Assembly: GCF_014202765.1 (NCBI RefSeq)
Contig: NZ_JACHHN010000008.1
Location: 124,001-188,000, forward strand
From: Silvimonas terrae
GTDB lineage: Bacteria; Pseudomonadota; Gammaproteobacteria; Burkholderiales; Chitinibacteraceae
DNA length: 64,000 bases
Direction: 5' to 3'
In this document: positions 25,317 to 33,777 of the stretch, in pieces
Layout of the letters: the number at the start of each line of letters is the position of its first letter
Numbering within the stretch: position 1 is the first letter of the stretch
Made by a program: the position numbers and the translations under genes
Notes under the pieces: model-generated
The model's database searches: none
The model's input: only the letters and a program-made list of their open reading frames with translations
What the model was told of the DNA's origin: nothing

Positions 25317-25636
25317 ACGCCTTCCCACTCGCCCCGTTTACCTTCGCCCTGCGCAAAGCGCTGACGCTGGAAGCCATGCAACAAGCGGCAGACAGCGGCC
25401 AGACTACGCTCGTTAGCACCTTGCTGGCACTGGATGAACATTGCGACGGGATGGATGCGGCGGTGATGCAGCAAACCCATCACCTGAATCAACTGATCGA
25501 GGCCATGGACATGCTGTTTACGGCACTGGATCAAGCCATACCGTCATCGCTATCGATTGAGGCAGTGCGGCATTTGCTGGAACCAATCCGGCACCAGATT
25601 CAGAACGTGCATAACGGTCTGGATGCGCTGCATTAA
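25313..25636 (+). CDS. Small helical protein, unknown
   Basis: A 107-residue protein predicted to be mostly alpha-helical, with heptad-like stretches LVSTLLALDEHCDGMDAAV and HHLNQLIEAMDMLFTAL, and a final helix EPIRHQIQNVHNGLDALH. The ATG overlaps the upstream 60-residue gene (ATGA), and GGAGG lies 6 bases before it. Not assigned to a family. Size, helix content and leader context recall the small DUF3077/DUF6124 proteins of Pseudomonas, but sequence similarity is too weak to claim by eye. Followed by the tandem repeat array. Confidence 0.6.
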   Translation: MNAFPLAPFTFALRKALTLEAMQQAADSGQTTLVSTLLALDEHCDGMDAAVMQQTHHLNQLIEAMDMLFTALDQAIPSSLSIEAVRHLLEPIRHQIQNVHNGLDALH

Positions 25637-25650
25637 TGCCGCTTTGGTGT

Positions 25651-26092
25651 CGTAGCCCGGATGAAGCGTAGCGAGAATCCGGGGTGGCAGTGCGCCTATG
25701 TGCGTACTTGCTTGCATTGCCCCCGGATTCCCGGCCCGACGGGCCTTCATCCGGGCTACGGTGCTGCATTAGCAATTGAGGGGGCCTCGCCAAAGTGAGG
25801 ACTGTTTCAGTGTCGTAGCCCGGATGAAGCGTAGCGAGAATCCGGGGTGGCAGTGCATCTATGTGCGTACTTGCTTGCATTGCCCCCGGATTCCCGGCCC
25901 GACGGGCCTTCATCCGGGCTACGGTGCTGCATTAGCAAGTGAGGGGGCCTCGTCAAAGTGAGGACTGTTTCGGCGTCGTAGCCCGGATGAAGCGTAGCGA
26001 GAATCCGGGGTGGCAGTGCATCTATGTGCGTACTTGCTTGCATTGCCCCGGATTCCCGGCCCGATGGGCCTTCATCCGGGCTACGGTGCTGC
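25651..26092. repeat. Three tandem 163-bp units built on family A inverted pairs
   Basis: Units begin at 25651, 25814 and 25977, exactly 163 bp apart and nearly identical; the third stops after the inverted pair. Each has GTAGCCCGGATGAAGCG...AATCCGGGG, a short spacer, the reverse complement CTTCATCCGGGCTACG, and (first two) a tail ending GTGAGGACTGTTTC. No gene occurs between 25637 and 26252. Confidence 0.92.
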
Positions 26093-26199
26093 GGATGTTA
26101 TTGCTAGCTGCACATAACTCAATCTGCATCAAACCTTCACTATCTTTTAATCGGGATAGGCGGCATCCGATAAAGCATTGTCCATAAGATGTGTCCAAT

Positions 26200-26228
26200 A
26201 AAAAACCGCCCCAAAGGGCGGCTTTTTA
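26200..26228 (-). terminator. Terminator of the binding-protein gene
   Basis: GCCGCCC/GGGCGG stem with loop AAA, flanked by A- and T-runs on both sides, so it can work in either direction. Confidence 0.85.
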
Positions 26229-26252
26229 TTCATCAACCAGCATCTCACAGCC

Positions 26253-27380
26253 TCAGCTATGAATCCGCCCGTCATGATCCACCACGGTCAAATCCACATA
26301 GGTGGAACCATTGTGATTGGTGGGGGAGAACTTCACGCGGTAGCCGCCCAGGTCGTAGTCGCCCAGGCTTTCCAGTGCGCTGACCAGTTTTTCACGGGTC
26401 AGGCCCTTGCCGGCACGTTTGAGGCCTTCTACCAGCACGCGGGCGCCGATGTAGCCTTCCAGGCTGGGGTAATCCACATCGTTGATCCCGGCGGCGCTCA
26501 GCGCTTTCACATAATCAATGGTGATCGGGCGGGTGGGGTTGTACGGGGTCGGCATCACTTGGGAGACGATCACGCCAGAGCCGTCGTTCTTGAGTTCATG
26601 CACCAGCGCTTCGGTCCCCACAAAAGACACGTTGTAGAACGGGCCGATGTAGTTGCGGCTGCGCGCGGCGGTAATGAAGGCGGCGCTGGATTTATACGCG
26701 GTGACCATGAACACGGCGTTGGCCGGGCTCTTGACCACCAGTTCATCGACCGCTTTGGCGACGTCAACACTGTTACGTTGCACGGTGGCGGTGGCGTTGA
26801 TCTTGATGCCGTATTTGAGCGAGGCCTCTTGCATGGCTTTCAGGCCGGCCTGACCGTAGGCGTCGTTCTGGTAGAAGATGTTGATGGTCGACATGCCCAT
26901 CTTCTTCATGCCTTCGGCAATTTCAGCGGCTTCGTCCCGGTAACCGGCGCGCACGTTGAAAATGTTCTTGTTCAGCGGGTTGCGCAGGCTGTCAGCGCCG
27001 GTAAACGGGGCAATGAATGGCACGCTGTTCTGATTGATCAGCGGCAGCGAGGCATTGGACGTCGGGGTGCCCACATAACCGAACAGCGCAAAGACTTGCT
27101 GTTCCTTGATGAGCTTTTGGGTATTGGCGGCGGCCCGATCCGGCTCATAGCCGTCGTCCAGCGCAATCAGTTTGATCTTGCGACCGTTCACGCCGCCGTG
27201 GGCGTTCACATAGTCAAAATACGCTTTGGCGCCACGGTTCACGCCTTTGCCCAGTTCGGCCGCCGGGCCGGAGAGGGCGGCCGATTGGCCCAGTACGATT
27301 TCGTTCTCAGTGATACCCGGTTCGGCGGCAAGTGCCGACAGGGAAATCAGGGCCAGCAGACCCAACCACAGCGCCTTCAT
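26253..27380 (-). CDS. Periplasmic ABC-type binding protein, branched-chain amino acid (LivK) family
   Basis: A 375-residue exported protein (signal peptide to ALA-AEPG, about residue 18). It has the two-lobed type I binding-protein fold: ITENEIVLGQSAALSGPAAELG at the start of the mature part, then ALFGYVGTPTSNASLPLINQNSVPFIAPFTGADSLR and VFMVTAYKSSAAFITAARS. Relatives bind leucine, amides or aromatic acids for uptake. No permease or ATPase gene is nearby, and terminators bracket the gene, so it works with components encoded elsewhere or as a sensor. Confidence 0.9.
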   Translation of the reverse strand: MKALWLGLLALISLSALAAEPGITENEIVLGQSAALSGPAAELGKGVNRGAKAYFDYVNAHGGVNGRKIKLIALDDGYEPDRAAANTQKLIKEQQVFALFGYVGTPTSNASLPLINQNSVPFIAPFTGADSLRNPLNKNIFNVRAGYRDEAAEIAEGMKKMGMSTINIFYQNDAYGQAGLKAMQEASLKYGIKINATATVQRNSVDVAKAVDELVVKSPANAVFMVTAYKSSAAFITAARSRNYIGPFYNVSFVGTEALVHELKNDGSGVIVSQVMPTPYNPTRPITIDYVKALSAAGINDVDYPSLEGYIGARVLVEGLKRAGKGLTREKLVSALESLGDYDLGGYRVKFSPTNHNGSTYVDLTVVDHDGRIHS

Positions 27381-27606
27381 ATTTATTTATCCTTGGAAGC
27401 TTTGATTCGACGGCCACGCCCGGTGCTGGCGGGTCGTTGTGCGGCTTTCACCTGCGTTATTACCGGCGCCCGCGGCCGGTAACGTTAACAGGCACGCTAT
27501 TATATCGGCATAAGTGGTCAGGGGGCGCAGCGCAACCCGGACGGCGGGAAAGTCGCGACGGTCGTCAGCTTACAAGTGTGGGATCGACGCCACGGTGCCC
27601 AAAAGA

Positions 27607-27638
27607 AAATGCCGCCCAACGAAGGGGCGGCATTTTTG
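27607..27638 (-). terminator. Terminator of the DUF2844/DUF3443 operon
   Basis: ATGCCGCCC/GGGCGGCAT stem with an 8-base loop; on the minus strand it is followed by TTTTCTTTT. Confidence 0.85.
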
Positions 27639-27661
27639 TGGCGATCAATCAGCCAGCAAGC

Positions 27662-28930
27662 CTAGAACGCCACATAACCTGGTGTGGCGGTGTTGGTGCT
27701 GGTGTTCGTGTTAAAGCCCAGATAGAAGCTGCGGCCGTAGTTGAACGGGAAGCCCAGATCGATTTCAGACAAGGAATTAGGGCCGCCCACATTGCTAAAG
27801 GCTCTGTTGTTGCTGGCAAACAGCGTGTTGGCGCTGGCAATGCTCAACGTGATGCTCGAAGAGGGTGACATGCTGCTGTTGTAGCCCGCAATGGCAATGA
27901 CCGGATTGACGGTGGTGGTCGGGCAGAAGAAATCCGGCCCGGCCGAGTTGGTGCCAGACGGGCAAGCAGCCGCCACGGAAGAGGGCAGGAAAAGCAAATT
28001 GGAGCCCGTATCAAAGAAACCCATGCCGCTGACGGTGTTCACGCCTATATACACATCACCCACGATGCTGGTCGGGTATTGGGTCACACCGCTCAACGCG
28101 TTGTTGCTTTGCGTGCCAATACCAAACACCAGCGAACCCGTTGCCGTCACTGCGCCGGATGAACCTACCGCCGGCATGACAATCATCACGCCGTTGTTGT
28201 CGGTGGCAAACAAGGTCACCGGATTCACCACCTGGTTGGCCGTCGGCATACTCGTCGGCTGGCAGGTGCTGCCGCTGGCGCAGGCGTAGTAGAAATCAGG
28301 GTTGGCCGTTGTGGCGCAGACGTTACTGGTGTCACCGCAATCGTGCACGATATTGGCGACGCCGATGACCCCGTTAGCGCCAAAATCAGCCACCGTGCCT
28401 TCGTTGGTGCCGCCACTGCTGCAACCGGTCGGAACGGTCGGGAAATTGCTATCGCCAATCACCTGCAGTTGCACGCCGCTGGCACTCTCGCCCCCAATGG
28501 TCAGGTCTGCCTTGGCGACCGAACCCCAGATAAAGCCATCGGCAAACTTGTAGCACTCTGCCGTTGGGACACCCGGAATACTGGCGCCAGTCGGGGTGTT
28601 CTGCACCGGCAATGCCAGGCCGCCCAGTGCGCTGGACATCAAGCGCAAACCGGTAGAGCCGGTATCGACCAGCACATGATCGACCGTCACGCAGGTGGTG
28701 CTACCCGGTACGCAAACCTTGACCGTGACATAAGGAATATTGACCACGCCTGTGGCGCCCGCAGGGCCGCTATCTACCACCAGTGCTGCCACGTTGGTGC
28801 CAGAGATCGGCGCGGAGGTTGGGGTGGGGGTCGAGGTCGGGTTGATCAGGTTCGAGCCATCAGCCGCACCGTTGCAACCCACCAGCAGCAAATAAAGGCT
28901 GGTCAGACAAGCCAGCAAGAAGTACCGCAT
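27662..28930 (-). CDS. DUF3443 lipoprotein with two aspartic-protease-like DTG motifs
   Basis: A 422-residue lipoprotein. The lipobox LLVGC places the acylated Cys at 19. After a short Pro-Thr stretch the protein reads like a bilobed pepsin-type fold: LVDTGSTGLRL (D89-T90-G91) and FFDTGSNLLFLP (D307-T308-G309), each in the hydrophobic-DTG-S/T setting of an aspartic protease lobe. It contains several Cys pairs (CVPGSTTC; CGDTSNVC; CASGSTC). The family is known as DUF3443 and typically lies next to DUF2844, as here (14 bp apart). Proteolytic activity has not, to my knowledge, been shown. Confidence 0.88.
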   Translation of the reverse strand: MRYFLLACLTSLYLLLVGCNGAADGSNLINPTSTPTPTSAPISGTNVAALVVDSGPAGATGVVNIPYVTVKVCVPGSTTCVTVDHVLVDTGSTGLRLMSSALGGLALPVQNTPTGASIPGVPTAECYKFADGFIWGSVAKADLTIGGESASGVQLQVIGDSNFPTVPTGCSSGGTNEGTVADFGANGVIGVANIVHDCGDTSNVCATTANPDFYYACASGSTCQPTSMPTANQVVNPVTLFATDNNGVMIVMPAVGSSGAVTATGSLVFGIGTQSNNALSGVTQYPTSIVGDVYIGVNTVSGMGFFDTGSNLLFLPSSVAAACPSGTNSAGPDFFCPTTTVNPVIAIAGYNSSMSPSSSITLSIASANTLFASNNRAFSNVGGPNSLSEIDLGFPFNYGRSFYLGFNTNTSTNTATPGYVAF

Positions 28931-28944
28931 TGTGTGCTCCTGAA

Positions 28945-29412
28945 TTACTGGATTTGATCGGTGGTTACGCCGGCTGGCAGCATGGCTGGCACCCAGGCCC
29001 GGCCACGATACGCCAGGGGTCGGCCACCCGATTGCACGACCAGATCACTGTTGTTGACGAGATTGGGCGTATGACCGGCATGGCGCGTGGTGTTATTGCT
29101 GACCAGTTGCGGAAAATAGCTGCCCAGCAGCGCATTCAGATCAGGTAATTGCGGGCCTTGCCAGCTCACGGCAAACACGTTGCCGTCGGTGCCGATGTAC
29201 TCGGTAATGGTGGTGCCCTGACTGGTTTCCAGCGTGTTGACGGTAAACGCCGCGTTGCTGCTCACGCTGGCGCCAGCTTTGACGGAAGCCTTGAACTTGC
29301 TTTGTGCGGTACTGGCGGACGTCGGTGCGCCACCCAGAACGGCGTGCGCAAGGCAGGGTACGGCCAGTAACACAACGCCAAGGCGCTTGATGTAACCGGA
29401 TCTGGTGTTCAT
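28945..29412 (-). CDS. DUF2844 secreted protein
   Basis: A 155-residue exported protein (signal peptide ending near LAHA). The mature part matches DUF2844: AVLGGAP at its start, then TITEYIGTDGNVFAVSWQGPQLPDL and the closing RGRAWVPAMLPAGV. GAGGA precedes the ATG at 29412. It is the first gene of the pair with DUF3443; conserved pairing suggests the two act together at the envelope, perhaps as lipoprotein and substrate or partner. Function unknown. Confidence 0.88.
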   Translation of the reverse strand: MNTRSGYIKRLGVVLLAVPCLAHAVLGGAPTSASTAQSKFKASVKAGASVSSNAAFTVNTLETSQGTTITEYIGTDGNVFAVSWQGPQLPDLNALLGSYFPQLVSNNTTRHAGHTPNLVNNSDLVVQSGGRPLAYRGRAWVPAMLPAGVTTDQIQ

Positions 29413-29907
29413 GAAAATCCTCAATGCAGTGTGCTTGCAGTCTGGAAAACAGGAGCTTGATTGCAGCGGTAATCGGATCACATCTCTCATTATTAGCCGC
29501 TTTGCTTACTATGCCACCTGAAGATGAACGTCAGGCGGCGGTTTTGTATCCCATCTGTAGCGCGTCGTCGTTGCGCAACATTCTGGCCTGCCGTTGATCG
29601 GTTATCCGGGGGCCTGCCGTTGTCAGACGACGAACGCACAAATCTTCCGGCAACGCAGGAAAAACGCGATGCTGACGCCTGCGTTGACCGGCGGGAAGGG
29701 GCATACCGCACAAATGGTATCGATTGCAGGCCGGGCGGCCTGCCGTCTGGCGCTGGCGGATACTTGATTCATGCAAATGTCCTGATTAGTTTGTGTAGCG
29801 CAGTAGCACAAAAAGGGCTCGCCGGTCAGCCGTGTCAGAGCTTACAACACAGGGGCGTTTGCATGGGCCGGTCAGCAATGATGGCAAATGCCTGGGGGGT
29901 TTTTGAA
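29413..29907. other. Intergenic region, no gene supported
   Basis: About 495 bases between the divergent DUF2844 gene and a small plus-strand gene. Frames open across it lack ribosome sites and recognisable domains. No repeat of the three families was seen. Confidence 0.5.
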
Positions 29908-30153
29908 ATGACCAGATTGCAACAACCAGTGACCACGTCAGAAGCAGGCGGGCAGGCGATCGACACCGTGGAAGCGGCGCTCGATTACGTCTACGAGCAA
30001 TTTGAAACGCATCACGCGCAAATCAGGGAAGTCTGGGCGGATACCTACAACGCCCTGGCGCAAGCGTGTGATTCTGGCGATGACGGTGAAATTGAAGCCG
30101 CCCGCCACAAATTGCTGGATGCCATTAATCTGGCCCATATGGGATCAGCGTAA
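29908..30153 (+). CDS. Small acidic helical protein, unknown
   Basis: An 81-residue protein, acidic and helical ([36 protein letters not shown], then a second helix [16 protein letters not shown]). I start it at 29908. An upstream ATG at 29863 (AGGGG 8 bases before it) would add 15 residues. No family recognised. The gene stands alone ahead of the YaiI-family gene, separated by about 100 bases. Confidence 0.55.
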   Translation: MTRLQQPVTTSEAGGQAIDTVEAALDYVYEQFETHHAQIREVWADTYNALAQACDSGDDGEIEAARHKLLDAINLAHMGSA

Positions 30154-30257
30154 GGCATCCCGACGCGCTTCATCGTTGTATCGCGACACGGACAAGGCGG
30201 CCTGCGGCAGGGAATAACCTGCTGGCTGGCCGCCCTTTTATTTTATATGCTCCGCCG

Positions 30258-30767
30258 ATGACGACATCTTCCACCCATTCTTCCCCCACTTCTTCCGCCA
30301 CGGGCTCGCGCATCTGGGTCGATGCGGATGCCTGCCCCAGACCGGTTAAAGAAATGCTGTTCCGTGCGGCAGATCGCGCGCAAATCCAGGTGACCCTGGT
30401 CGCCAATCAACTATTAAGCGTGCCACCGTCCCCCTGGATCAATGCCGTGCAAGTGCCGGCTGGCTTTGATGTGGCCGATAATGAAATTGCTGCCCGTGCG
30501 CAGGCGGGTGATCTGGTGATCACGGCGGATATTCCGCTGGCCGCTGCAGTGATCCCCAACGGTGCAGACGTGATCGATCCGCGCGGCGAGACCTTGAGTC
30601 TGGCCAATATTGCAGAGCGTTTATCCATGCGTGATTTCATGCAGGGTCTGCGGGATTCTGGCGTGCAAACCGGCGGGCCGGCGAGTTTCTCGGCCGCAGA
30701 CAAGCAATCCTTTGGCCGGGCGCTGGATGGCTGGCTGGCAAAAAAACGGCGGCCTGCGCCCTTGTAA
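30258..30767 (+). CDS. YaiI/YqxD family protein (UPF0178)
   Basis: A 169-residue cytoplasmic protein. After ~17 Ser/Thr-rich residues comes the family signature [22 protein letters not shown], then [25 protein letters not shown] with conserved acidic residues in a PIN-nuclease-like arrangement, and the [17 protein letters not shown] stretch. The family is uncharacterised, although the fold suggests nuclease activity. The Ser/Thr-rich extension is not usual; a start further in cannot be excluded. Confidence 0.9.
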   Translation: MTTSSTHSSPTSSATGSRIWVDADACPRPVKEMLFRAADRAQIQVTLVANQLLSVPPSPWINAVQVPAGFDVADNEIAARAQAGDLVITADIPLAAAVIPNGADVIDPRGETLSLANIAERLSMRDFMQGLRDSGVQTGGPASFSAADKQSFGRALDGWLAKKRRPAPL

Positions 30768-30839
30768 ACCGACCGGTCGGCCCAATGTCTGCGCCAGCGC
30801 AGTTGCATCCCTCAGAACCTTCAAGTAACGGAGTACAAC

Positions 30840-31541
30840 ATGACCTCTCGCTGGATCGATATTACAAGTTCGACAGGTGAAACCTTTGGTGGCTATCTTT
30901 CGCTGCCGCCCACCGGCAAGGGCCCCGGTCTGGTGCTGATTCAGGAAATCTGGGGTGTGAACGACCATATCCGCAAAGTGGCGGACCAATACGCCGCAGA
31001 CGGCTTTGTGGTGCTGGCGCCGGATGTGTTCTGGCGCCAGACCCCGCGCGTTGATCTCAATTACGATGAGCCGGGCACCAAGCAGGCTTACGGCCTGATG
31101 CAGGGTCTGGATCAACCTGCCGCAGTGAAAGATCTGGTTGGTGCAGTCAGCACGCTCAAGGCGCAGCCGGAAGTCACCGGCAAGATCGCAACGGTGGGGT
31201 ACTGCATGGGCGGGCGTTTGTCTTTCCTGACCGCCGCCAACAGCCCGGATGTTGCCGCTGGCGTGGCGTATTACCCAGGTGCCATTAACACCGTCATGGG
31301 CGATGCCGCCAAGCTCAAGGCACCCATGCAGTTCCACTTTGGCGGGCTGGATACGCACATCGGTAAAGACGTGCGCCAGGCCGTGATTGATGAGTTGGGC
31401 GATCGCGAAGAGACCGAAGTCTATATCTACGAGAACGCAGATCACGGCTTTAACTGCTGGGGCCGCCCGATGTACCACCAGAATGCCGCATTGCTGGCCC
31501 ACGGCCGCGTGCTGGAGTTCCTGGCGGAACATCTGGCCTGA
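30840..31541 (+). CDS. Dienelactone hydrolase family protein
   Basis: A 233-residue alpha/beta hydrolase. The nucleophile is Cys122 in GYCMGG, the dienelactone-hydrolase version of the elbow, with Glu36 in LIQEIWG, an Asp in GGLDTHIG and the His in NADHGFNC. Canonical enzymes open dienelactone rings in chloroaromatic degradation, but most genomic members are of unknown substrate. No aromatic-pathway genes are nearby. Good ribosome site (ACGGAGTACAAC). Confidence 0.9.
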   Translation: MTSRWIDITSSTGETFGGYLSLPPTGKGPGLVLIQEIWGVNDHIRKVADQYAADGFVVLAPDVFWRQTPRVDLNYDEPGTKQAYGLMQGLDQPAAVKDLVGAVSTLKAQPEVTGKIATVGYCMGGRLSFLTAANSPDVAAGVAYYPGAINTVMGDAAKLKAPMQFHFGGLDTHIGKDVRQAVIDELGDREETEVYIYENADHGFNCWGRPMYHQNAALLAHGRVLEFLAEHLA

Positions 31542-31577
31542 TCATGGCCTGATGGCTGGATGATCGTTGTTCTACCC

Positions 31578-31608
31578 AACGCCACCGTGCCCCAGGCCGG
31601 TGGCGTTG
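31578..31608. terminator. Hairpin between convergent genes
   Basis: CAACGCCACC and GGTGGCGTTG, a 10-bp perfect stem with an 11-base loop, between the hydrolase and the convergent SnoaL-like gene. T-tract is only TT. Confidence 0.5.
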
Positions 31609-31618
31609 TTACGTGTGC

Positions 31619-32032
31619 TCAGGCCTGCAATGGCGCGCCGCTGGCGGCATCCAGCAGGAGCGTGTTGGCGTCCCGCAACACACGCCATTGGCCATCGGCC
31701 TGGCGTTGATAAACCGTCAGTGTATGTCCGCTACGGCTCACTGGCTGTGCCAGTTGCGGGCTGCTGACAGTCACTTGCAGGTGGCTGCGGCTAAAGGCCA
31801 GATCGGCACAGATCACCACCTCGGCGATTTCCTGCACGGCCGCGATGCGAACGCCGGCGGGCGGCTGCAAGGCTGCAAACGCGGCCTTGCCCATCATGGG
31901 TGGCCGGCCGGGCGTGATGAATACCACATCATCGGTCATCAATTCGAGCACGGCGGCGTGATCGCCCGCTGCAGTAGCACTGAGCCAGCGGGCACATAAG
32001 TTGCGGATTGCGGTTTCGTCAGCCTCAATCAT
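31619..32032 (-). CDS. SnoaL-like/DUF4440 (SgcJ/EcaC-type) protein
   Basis: A 137-residue NTF2-fold protein. The start at 32032 (GGAG upstream) gives MIEADETAIRNLCARWLSATAAGDHAAVLELMTDD, the standard first helix and turn of the SgcJ/EcaC group, followed by VVFITPGRPPMMGKAAF and a closing YQRQADGQWRVLRDANTLL. Members act as small cyclases, isomerases or binding proteins; role unassigned. Stands alone, divergent from the TonB-like gene. Confidence 0.82.
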   Translation of the reverse strand: MIEADETAIRNLCARWLSATAAGDHAAVLELMTDDVVFITPGRPPMMGKAAFAALQPPAGVRIAAVQEIAEVVICADLAFSRSHLQVTVSSPQLAQPVSRSGHTLTVYQRQADGQWRVLRDANTLLLDAASGAPLQA

Positions 32033-32174
32033 GGGTAAACTCCGGGTTTGATGCAGGCGCGCCAGGCGCGCGCAAAGTGCCAGACTAGTGTACCTTTCCA
32101 CATCCTGTATCAATCCACTATAACCACCGGAACGAGAGCCGGCCCGTGCCCCGGCCTGACACAGCGAGGACCAA

Positions 32175-33542
32175 TTGAGATCACAGCGGCGGCTGACCTG
32201 GTTTGCACTGGTACTGTCTGTCCTGTTGCATCTGGCAACCTTGTTGATCCCGTTCACGTTTTCGGGGGGTGGTGCCCGTTTTTTTGCCAGCATCATGCCG
32301 TTGCAAGTCCAGTTGCAACCCGCACCGCCGCCGCCTGTTGAAGTCACCCCGCCACCGCAAGCCGAAACCCCCAATCCGCAAGGCGAAACCGCGCCCGAGG
32401 AAGCCGATACCCAGGCCGTGATCAGCGTGCCAACCCGCGCGCAGGAAAAACCGGTCGTGGCCCCGCCGCCAGTAACCCGTGTGGGGCGGCATCGTGAGCG
32501 TCACGCCAAAGCTTCTGCCGTAGCGCCGGCTTCGGCCCCGGCCGCCGAGGCCAGCCCGACACCGACACCCGAGGTGACGCCAGAACCGACGCCTGTCCCG
32601 ACGCAGGCGCCAACGCCAACGCCGACGCCCACGCCTGTGCCCACACCGGTGGCGACGCCGACACCGCATCCAACGCCGGTGCCAACCACCGCGCCAACGC
32701 CCGCACCAACACCAGTACCCACGCCCGTGGCGACCCCGCTGCCGACACCGGTCGCAACACCGCAGCCAACACCGGCACCCACCGCGGTGCCGACAACTGC
32801 GCCGACAGCGACACCCGCACCGACCGCAATCCCCACCGCCCGGCCTACGGTGGTACCGCCCACCCACGCGCCAGCGCCCGTAGCGGCACTGACGCCCGTG
32901 CCCACGGCGGTGCCGGTGCTCAACATGCCCGTTACCCCGCTGCCGACAACGGGGCTGGCCGGCAATCAGGGCGGCAAGAGTGCACTGCCTGCCTTGCCTG
33001 GTCCGAATGTGGGCGGCGGCAAGAACAACGGCGGGGCGGGAGCCAAGAGCAATAGCAGCGCTAGCGGCAGCGGCAATGGCCCGGGTCAGGTGGTCAAACC
33101 GCCGCTGGATCTGCGTTTGCCCTCCATCAACATGCCAGTGATGCGCCCACCCACAGGGGGCAAGAATCCGCAGGAAGAAGGCTACGTGCGCGCCCAGCGC
33201 GATTCGGTCACGCGGGCGATCTACAACTTCTGGGAAGGCACGCAGGTTCGCCGGCGCATTGAGCAGTACGGCAAGATGAGCTTCCCGCGCAACAGCAATG
33301 GCGACGCCCTGTATGGCCGCGTGCGATTGCGCCTGTTGATCAACGGCAGGGATGGTTCACTGGCCGAGAGTGAAGTCATCATGTCTTCCGGTAACCCGGA
33401 GCTGGACGACGCTGTGCTGCTGCTGGTGCGCCGCGCCGCGCCGTTCGGGCCGGCCAGCCACGATATCTGGGACGAAAACGGCCAGATTCTCTTGCTGATG
33501 TACGCCAACTTCCAGAAAGACCAAACAGTGTGGAGCCGCTGA
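32175..33542 (+). CDS. TonB-like protein with a long Pro-Thr linker
   Basis: A 455-residue protein with one N-terminal membrane anchor (FALVLSVLLHLATLLIPFTF, 10-29). About 90 residues rich in Pro, then a Pro-Thr repeat region (about 128-250) and a Gly/Asn/Ser stretch follow. The C-terminal ~110-residue TonB-type domain has NSNGDALYGRVRLRLLINGRDGSLAESEVIMSSGNPELDDAVLLLVRRAAPF. I use a TTG start because GAGGA lies 5 bases before it. TonB proteins transmit proton-motive energy to outer-membrane transporters using ExbB/ExbD. Neither partner gene is present here, and Pro-Thr replaces the usual Pro-Glu/Pro-Lys spacer. Confidence 0.82.
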   Translation: MRSQRRLTWFALVLSVLLHLATLLIPFTFSGGGARFFASIMPLQVQLQPAPPPPVEVTPPPQAETPNPQGETAPEEADTQAVISVPTRAQEKPVVAPPPVTRVGRHRERHAKASAVAPASAPAAEASPTPTPEVTPEPTPVPTQAPTPTPTPTPVPTPVATPTPHPTPVPTTAPTPAPTPVPTPVATPLPTPVATPQPTPAPTAVPTTAPTATPAPTAIPTARPTVVPPTHAPAPVAALTPVPTAVPVLNMPVTPLPTTGLAGNQGGKSALPALPGPNVGGGKNNGGAGAKSNSSASGSGNGPGQVVKPPLDLRLPSINMPVMRPPTGGKNPQEEGYVRAQRDSVTRAIYNFWEGTQVRRRIEQYGKMSFPRNSNGDALYGRVRLRLLINGRDGSLAESEVIMSSGNPELDDAVLLLVRRAAPFGPASHDIWDENGQILLLMYANFQKDQTVWSR

Positions 33543-33777
33543 CCAGCGCGTTTTGGTAAAAGAAAACCCCTGGTCTGTCGTCGCGGCGCGCCAGTACTGC
33601 GTTACACGCGAAGACCCTCGTGATCGGCCGGCTACATGGTCGATACATAAACTGTTTGATTGTCGCCGCGCCTCAGGGTAAAACTGTGCGGCTTGCCGGC
33701 AGCCCAAGAGGGCGTCCAGGCGCTGCCGGTTCCCCGTTAATGGGGCGGGGATTAACTTTTGTTCAAGTTGAAGATTC

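Noticed and set aside
25651-26092. CRISPR array
   Set aside because: Units are 163 bp with no unique short spacers; repetition comes from tandem family A pairs, and no cas gene is present.
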